Below are positions 58,913-64,000 of a stretch of DNA of 64,000 bases, one piece after another; the stretch's first letter is position 1; each line of letters begins with the position of its first letter. Under the pieces are notes generated by a model. The model was not told the origin of the DNA. It worked only from the letters and a program-made list of their open reading frames with translations, and did no database searches. Location of the stretch: the NCBI GenBank assembly GCA_026182355.1, contig JAPFBL010000255.1, positions 5,085,501-5,149,500 of the forward strand, given 5' to 3'. The stretch comes from Hermatobates lingyangjiaoensis. Taxonomy: Eukaryota; Arthropoda; Insecta; Hemiptera; Hermatobatidae. The position numbers and the translations under genes were made by a program.

Positions 58913-59050
58913 GCACATCTTATGGTACCTTGGTATGCCAGATATGTGAATAATCAAAGAGAACTCAGGTTAGATTCAAAAGACCAATTTATCAATAGAC
59001 TAGTAATCAGTGAGAATACAATACCAACCCGTTCAAACTTACTTGTTTAG
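58913..59050 (+). pseudogene. Jockey-type LINE ORF2 tail, diverged
   Basis: 46 codons including the stop read AHLMVPWYARYVNNQREL, then FINRLVISENTIP and RSNLLV. This is the same 'APWyvrN..ih.dL ... HPN.L' terminus as at 40,373-40,591, with the H-P replaced. Upstream RT is not recognisable. Confidence 0.65.
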
Positions 59051-62000
59051 AGTTTATAACTAAGAAATTTCCTAATCAATTCCATCGTAGAAACTGTTGT
59101 TAAAATAGGAGACCAAGTCTTTCCTAGACTGAGAACTCTTTCACTACTCAATGGCATGTGTTTAAAGACCAAACGGCCATGAAATAATAAAACACTACAG
59201 ACATTTACTTATTTATCTCACAATTGCAGTAATACTGTAATTTAGCAGTAGTAGGCACGTGGCCTCAAACAGGTATTTATAATATAATCTACAGTGCGCT
59301 AAAAGATTCATTGGTGTTCAAAGAAGCATTGATATTATTTATTATTATAACTTAACCATTAATATAAAAAACTATTTAAAAAAGTTAGTATTATTGTATT
59401 ACTAATAAAGTTAAAGGAGAGTTTCTGATTAGAGATGTGGTCCATCTGGTGAAATAAGAGAGAGAAGTTAGCAAATTATTATTGTGACTATTGTGAAGAT
59501 ACAGACAGAATGGGCTTATTGTGAACTGGACGGGCTGGAGGAGTTTGCATTTGAATGGAGGTAAAGTTGGCACTGGTTGGTAACTAGTAATGAGACTCGG
59601 CTGGACGGCGACGTGGAGCGCCATGAGGGGCAGCAGTCACGGAGTATGCACAAAGGACGCCTACCCCATCGGGGGGCCAATAGTACAGCCCACCACTCGA
59701 TTATCTCGGCTAATCATATGTGATATGAGTTGACTCAAGAACCCATCTCGTCAACTGCATCCAATAGCCTGCCCTCGTAGCTTTATTAATACTCTTAACA
59801 TCAGTTATGTGTCGTTTTATCAATCATTTTATGCTAAATTTCAAAATAAATTCTTTTACTTTCATCAATTTTTTATGCGAGTTTTATTGCAAGTCTATTG
59901 TTTATGAATTCATTTCATGAATTAAATTTTAATTTAAACAAAATAATTTAACAAAAAAATAATTAAAAAACTCCATTGATATTTCATTTAAAAACATCTG
60001 ATTATTGAACATTTTTATCAATAAGAGTTTTATACTTTACATTATTATGTTTAATATCTGGTTGGACTATTTTTAGATTAGCAAAAAATATTCACAGTAC
60101 ATCTTGACTTAGAATTTAATTTAGCCTGTTATATTCCAGACATTTACTTCCAAAAATAGAATTAAAATTTCTTATTTCCTTATATATTTGTGGATATTTT
60201 TCCATATTCAAAGCCTATAGAAGGAATATCACTTTGAATATTTAATGAAAATTGTTATATTCCTGTAGCTGTAGTAAATCCAACTGCACAAGTTTCTGAA
60301 AAAGTTCAATATTTACTTCAAATGACAAAGAAATCATTGTACAGTATCGGTCATTAAAGTCTTAGGATATGTTAGAGAATTTTATTTCAAATAACTGGGC
60401 GTTATATGCAAAGCCAACGAAATTTACTTAACCATGTGTGCCAAAATCTAAAAGTGGCAAATATTAATAGCTTTAATTGTCTCCGTCATAGCTGAAGTTT
60501 GAAGCACGCTGATATGTTTATACGTGAAGAAGTTAATCACACCCAACCTTCTGAAAAAAAAATCTTTTTAGAAGAGATTTACAGCACAGAATGAAGCATG
60601 AATGTTAAGAATATTAACAGTTCAGTGTAATCTTACAAAAGCAACATTTCTTTCATTTCCACGAACACAAGCATTTCTTCCCTGAGCTCATGAAACATTT
60701 GCCACTTATACACTACACGTCACAGTATTATACTAGGGTACTCTGCATCCATATCTTATAAGAATTATTCAAGTGTCTATGATTTAGTCCTATGATTTTA
60801 GGAAGTTAACACATGGCACAACAGTGGACATGTTTAAAAATTTTACAGATTATATTGATATTTACTTTGTAAATATATTCTGTTGATGGATCCTAGAGTA
60901 AAATGCAGTAAACTTCCAGGTTCCTTGTGTATCAAAATCTTCTATTTTTGAGAGAAATCCATACTATTTCTGATCAAAATTGTATCAAATGACTGGGTCT
61001 TATTTGGAAATAAGGAAATATGCTTGTACCAAAATCTGAAAGCGGCAAACATTTATATTTTTAATTTCCTCTTTCATAGCTAAATTTTGACATTTTTGAA
61101 ACTAAGCATTGTAAAACACTTATCAGAAAAAGATAATGCAGTGTATATTTTTCAATATTCAATGTACATGGAAATTTTCCAGTTTCTCAATTAAAAGTGA
61201 CACTTTTCTAGTAACTTTCTAACATGACCTTGCTTGTTGTGGCTTCATTCATTGATTACAATAAAACATTTCTTCTGTCTAAAGAAAGAGATTTGAAGTT
61301 CAAATGTCAATTTACAAAACTTGTAGCTTATCACAATTTCTGGGCATTTTTTTTTTGTTTTCTGGGCACACGATTTCAAAGACTATATGCAAGTATTTAT
61401 TTCTACATCATTGAAAGAGGTTGTCTCATGTTTAACATTTTTTCACATCTCTGGCTAGGGATAATGTAACTGATTTTTCATTTTGTTTCTTAGTAAAAAT
61501 ATCTCTCTTTTTTTCCTCATGCGTTCTTCGCTTTCTTCTCTTATCTAATCAAAACCTTTGCGATATGAAGACTCTTTTATCGAGTAACATCTTTTAAGGT
61601 TCACTCTTTCAATAAACTAATTACACCGCAACAAACGAGACACAATATGTTTTATTTTTACTGCACAAAAATATAATCTATTATCTGCTAATCAAGAAAA
61701 CATACAGCCTTCAACGATTGTAATGTTTTCTTTTATTTACATATTTGGACTTCAAAGTTTCAACGATTGAAGCTCTATCTAGACAAAAATCTTTGTGGAA
61801 TTATGTAAATTAAATTATTAGCAATATTGGTTAGTTAACTTCACTACAAAATGAAAACATAAAGACTAAATCTCTATTAAATCTTGCTTTTAGAGACTAA
61901 TTCCTATTAAATAAATTTTGCTTTTTTGAAAATATAGTCAAAATAGACATTTTTAATTATTAAACGTTAATATTGTCAATTGTAAAAATTTATAATTCTG

Positions 62001-62520
62001 TGTTTTCAATTTTATATTTACAGTATTTCACTTTTAGTTTTTGTTCTAGTTGCCGAAGGTGAGACTCAATTGTTATTTACACCCTGTTTAGTTATAGACT
62101 TGCCATATATTGAAAATTTTCAATATATTTCAAATTCAATTTTGGTTTAAAGAACCAAATGAAATAGCAGAAAGAAGTATTTTAGTTTCAACTGAACCCG
62201 ACATCCAAGAAAGGAATGTTAATGAAATATGTGGAGGTATTCAATGGGAACTCCTAAGTGAAAATAATATAAATATTTAATTTGACCAAATATTTTAATT
62301 ATTTTTTTATAATAAGTTCACTTCCTGCATCGGATATTAAAATTCCAGCTTTAGGTATTACAAATGATAAAAAAAAGATACAAAAACTATCATAAACATA
62401 TATTAATAATAAAGGAATATATTATGTTTCTAATACACTTAAAAATATATGTTTGAAGCATAATTGTATCTCTATATGTTTGTGTTCTAAAAAATTGAAA
62501 ATTTTATCGTTTTGTAACTG

Positions 62521-62522
<2 letters not shown>
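59051..62522. other. AT-rich intergenic sequence
   Basis: 59,520-59,790 is less AT-rich and unrecognised. A weak direct repeat pairs 60,370-60,510 with 60,970-61,110 ('actgggtcttat', 'ccaaaatctgaaagcggcaa'). No gene supported. Confidence 0.4.

Positions 62523-62561
<39 letters not shown>
62523..62561. repeat. (TA)n microsatellite
   Basis: Uninterrupted alternating TA followed by 'atatattaaa'. No inverted-repeat element is attached. Confidence 0.95.
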
Positions 62562-62566
<5 letters not shown>

Positions 62567-62639
62567 TAAAATTAGCAATTTAGAGATTCATATTCTACGA
62601 ATAGTGCAAATCTTACGGATCAATTTTCGGTGCCCCAGA

Positions 62640-63090
62640 AATCCGGTGAGATAATTTTAACGCAAGTACATTCCACGTGAGTTTAATAATAAATATATTT
62701 CAGGTTCAGGTGTTTGTACTAATATTTGGCAAACTGTTGAGATAGTCACAACTGTTACATCCGCCAAGTACTTCCTTTCAATCAAGTGACACGGTTTATC
62801 TCCAGTAATATTGAACCAGTGAGTGAGTCTGATATGTTCGATTTTATTACTTTGAATTTCACCACGTTCAGGCTTGACTATTTGTTATCAATCCTTCTTG
62901 TTTTACGAGTATGACTTATGTTCCACTTGACTGTATAGTTGTGGGATTTCAGCCACTGTGACTGTTCTCTCCAGTTGGCATTCTGATAGCCTCCCTGACA
63001 CCACAAGGAACAGGAATCGCTTTTGATTTTGCTACTTTGTCAACTCTTTCGTTTCCTCAAATCGGGATGTGGCGATTAGATTCTAAGCCT
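62640..63090 (-). pseudogene. RNase H-bearing LINE C-terminal fragment
   Basis: The minus strand from about 63,060 reads scraps around an RNase H end (ETKELTK in place of 'NEkADelAk'). It then reads IEHIRLTHWFNITGDKPCHL (about 62,845-62,790), corresponding to the common 'lRiGHTrLTH.yll.g..pP.C' phrase, with R-I-G-H altered to I-E-H-I. This is a different subtype from the LYLKPI-type LINE fragments elsewhere in the window. Stops confirm decay. Confidence 0.6.
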
Positions 63091-63099
63091 CAAGTTTTT

Positions 63100-64000
63100 G
63101 GACTCAAGTTTTGTACATACTCAATTATAATTATAGAACTTAATATATATTAGCAACTTATTTGTATGTTGGTTTTTCTAATCTATCACACTTTTAATTA
63201 AATCTAATAAAGTTAAAATATCTGTTTTAAAGTATTTGACGGATTCTGGATTGTGTTATATCTCAAGTAAATATATTGACCCTCATAACAGAGGGCTAGT
63301 TGAACCTGGATATTGCCACTACCCAGAGTTCGCAAACCACAAACCACAAATCCATCGGCAATCCAACCAAGGCGTATGTTGTGCCACTTTGAATTATGAG
63401 GGAGGAGTAGAGGGATTCAGGATCCTTATTGGTAATTAAGAGCTAATGATAAGTGATTAGTGGATCGTTAATATAGCAGTTTTAGATTTATTATCTACAG
63501 AGGAATTGGCAGTACTTTACCTGTAACTAATTAATTTGATGCTTTAAATATTTTAAAATGCCATCTAAAGGATCATCAACATGTCGTACAGTGTTCTCAA
63601 TATCTACCATTCGCAGACCCGTCTAATAATACCCAAGCCTCTAGTCCTAAACTACTATATCAAAATCGTTCAAATGCTGAGATTACTATAAAATTGTCAG
63701 CAGCGATGACTGAAAAACTTTTTTCTATCATTAACCAAAAAGTTCAGATTTGCAAGAAATAGTAAAAATATGAACTTATGATTAATTTTGAAAGAATTAT
63801 ACACGACACAGCCTACACTATCTAACAGACGTAATAGAATCACATCAAAAACACCACCATTTAAGAGAATGAAGTGATCATCCTTTGTTGTTGACATTTT
63901 GAAGACAAAAATGAACATCGTGACGCATTTTATTATTTTAGAAAACATTTTTTACACAAAATGTGAAAAGTATGAGAGAAAACTTTAATCAATTTGAACC
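63100..64000. other. AT-rich sequence to window end
   Basis: A 67-codon plus frame at 63,236-63,439 is less AT-rich than its surroundings, but I do not recognise it. Nothing else supported. Confidence 0.35.

Overview
This is an AT-rich, intron- or intergenic-like stretch of an animal genome, most likely an invertebrate and probably an arthropod. The basis is the repeat assemblage: internally deleted mariner copies, Jockey-like and I/R1-like LINEs, BEL/Pao and Ty3/Gypsy fragments, Penelope-like element (PLE) remnants and long (TA)n tracts. No intact host gene, tRNA, rRNA or CRISPR array was recognised. Every family assignment was made by eye from translated motifs; no search was run. One 134-bp segment (50,339-50,472) looks like an orphan exon, but it touches a LINE fossil and may be an antisense artefact.

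Layout. 1-2 kb: a dispersed repeat split by a TA-flanked inverted repeat; then a three-copy tandem repeat. 7.6-8.0 kb: LINE C-terminus. 9.3-10.3 kb: mariner copy 1 (minus). 15.5-17.1 kb: GC-richer decayed segment of unknown origin. 17.4-18.9 kb: cluster of TA-flanked inverted-repeat elements. 21.6-22.2 kb: LINE (minus). 22.7-26.9 kb: BEL/Pao gag and integrase remnants separated by later repeats. 27.4 kb: Ty3/Gypsy RT scrap. 31-36.8 kb: LINE RT and its C-terminus, separated by a block holding a nearly perfect 660-bp palindrome plus a tandem third unit. 39-44 kb: more inverted repeats and a Jockey-type tail. 47.3-48.5 kb: mariner copy 2 (plus) inside an inverted repeat. 49.8-50.3 kb: LINE (minus). 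50.7-53.3 kb: degenerate Ty3/Gypsy protease-RT-RNase H (minus). 53.8-56.2 kb: two inverted-repeat elements next to a PLE connector/GIY-YIG remnant (minus). 58-63 kb: a dispersed-repeat copy, a Jockey tail and a final LINE fossil (minus).

The most notable pattern is a short structured motif seen about two dozen times on both strands: roughly CTGANGA, a hairpin, then CGAAACG. Nearly all copies lie in elements bordered by (TA)n, and many elements are head-to-head inverted pairs. A decayed PLE reading frame lies directly beside one pair. I read these as PLE termini that have inserted as inverted or tandem partial copies at TA microsatellites. The core resembles a hammerhead ribozyme but is one nucleotide out of canonical register, so catalysis is only a hypothesis.
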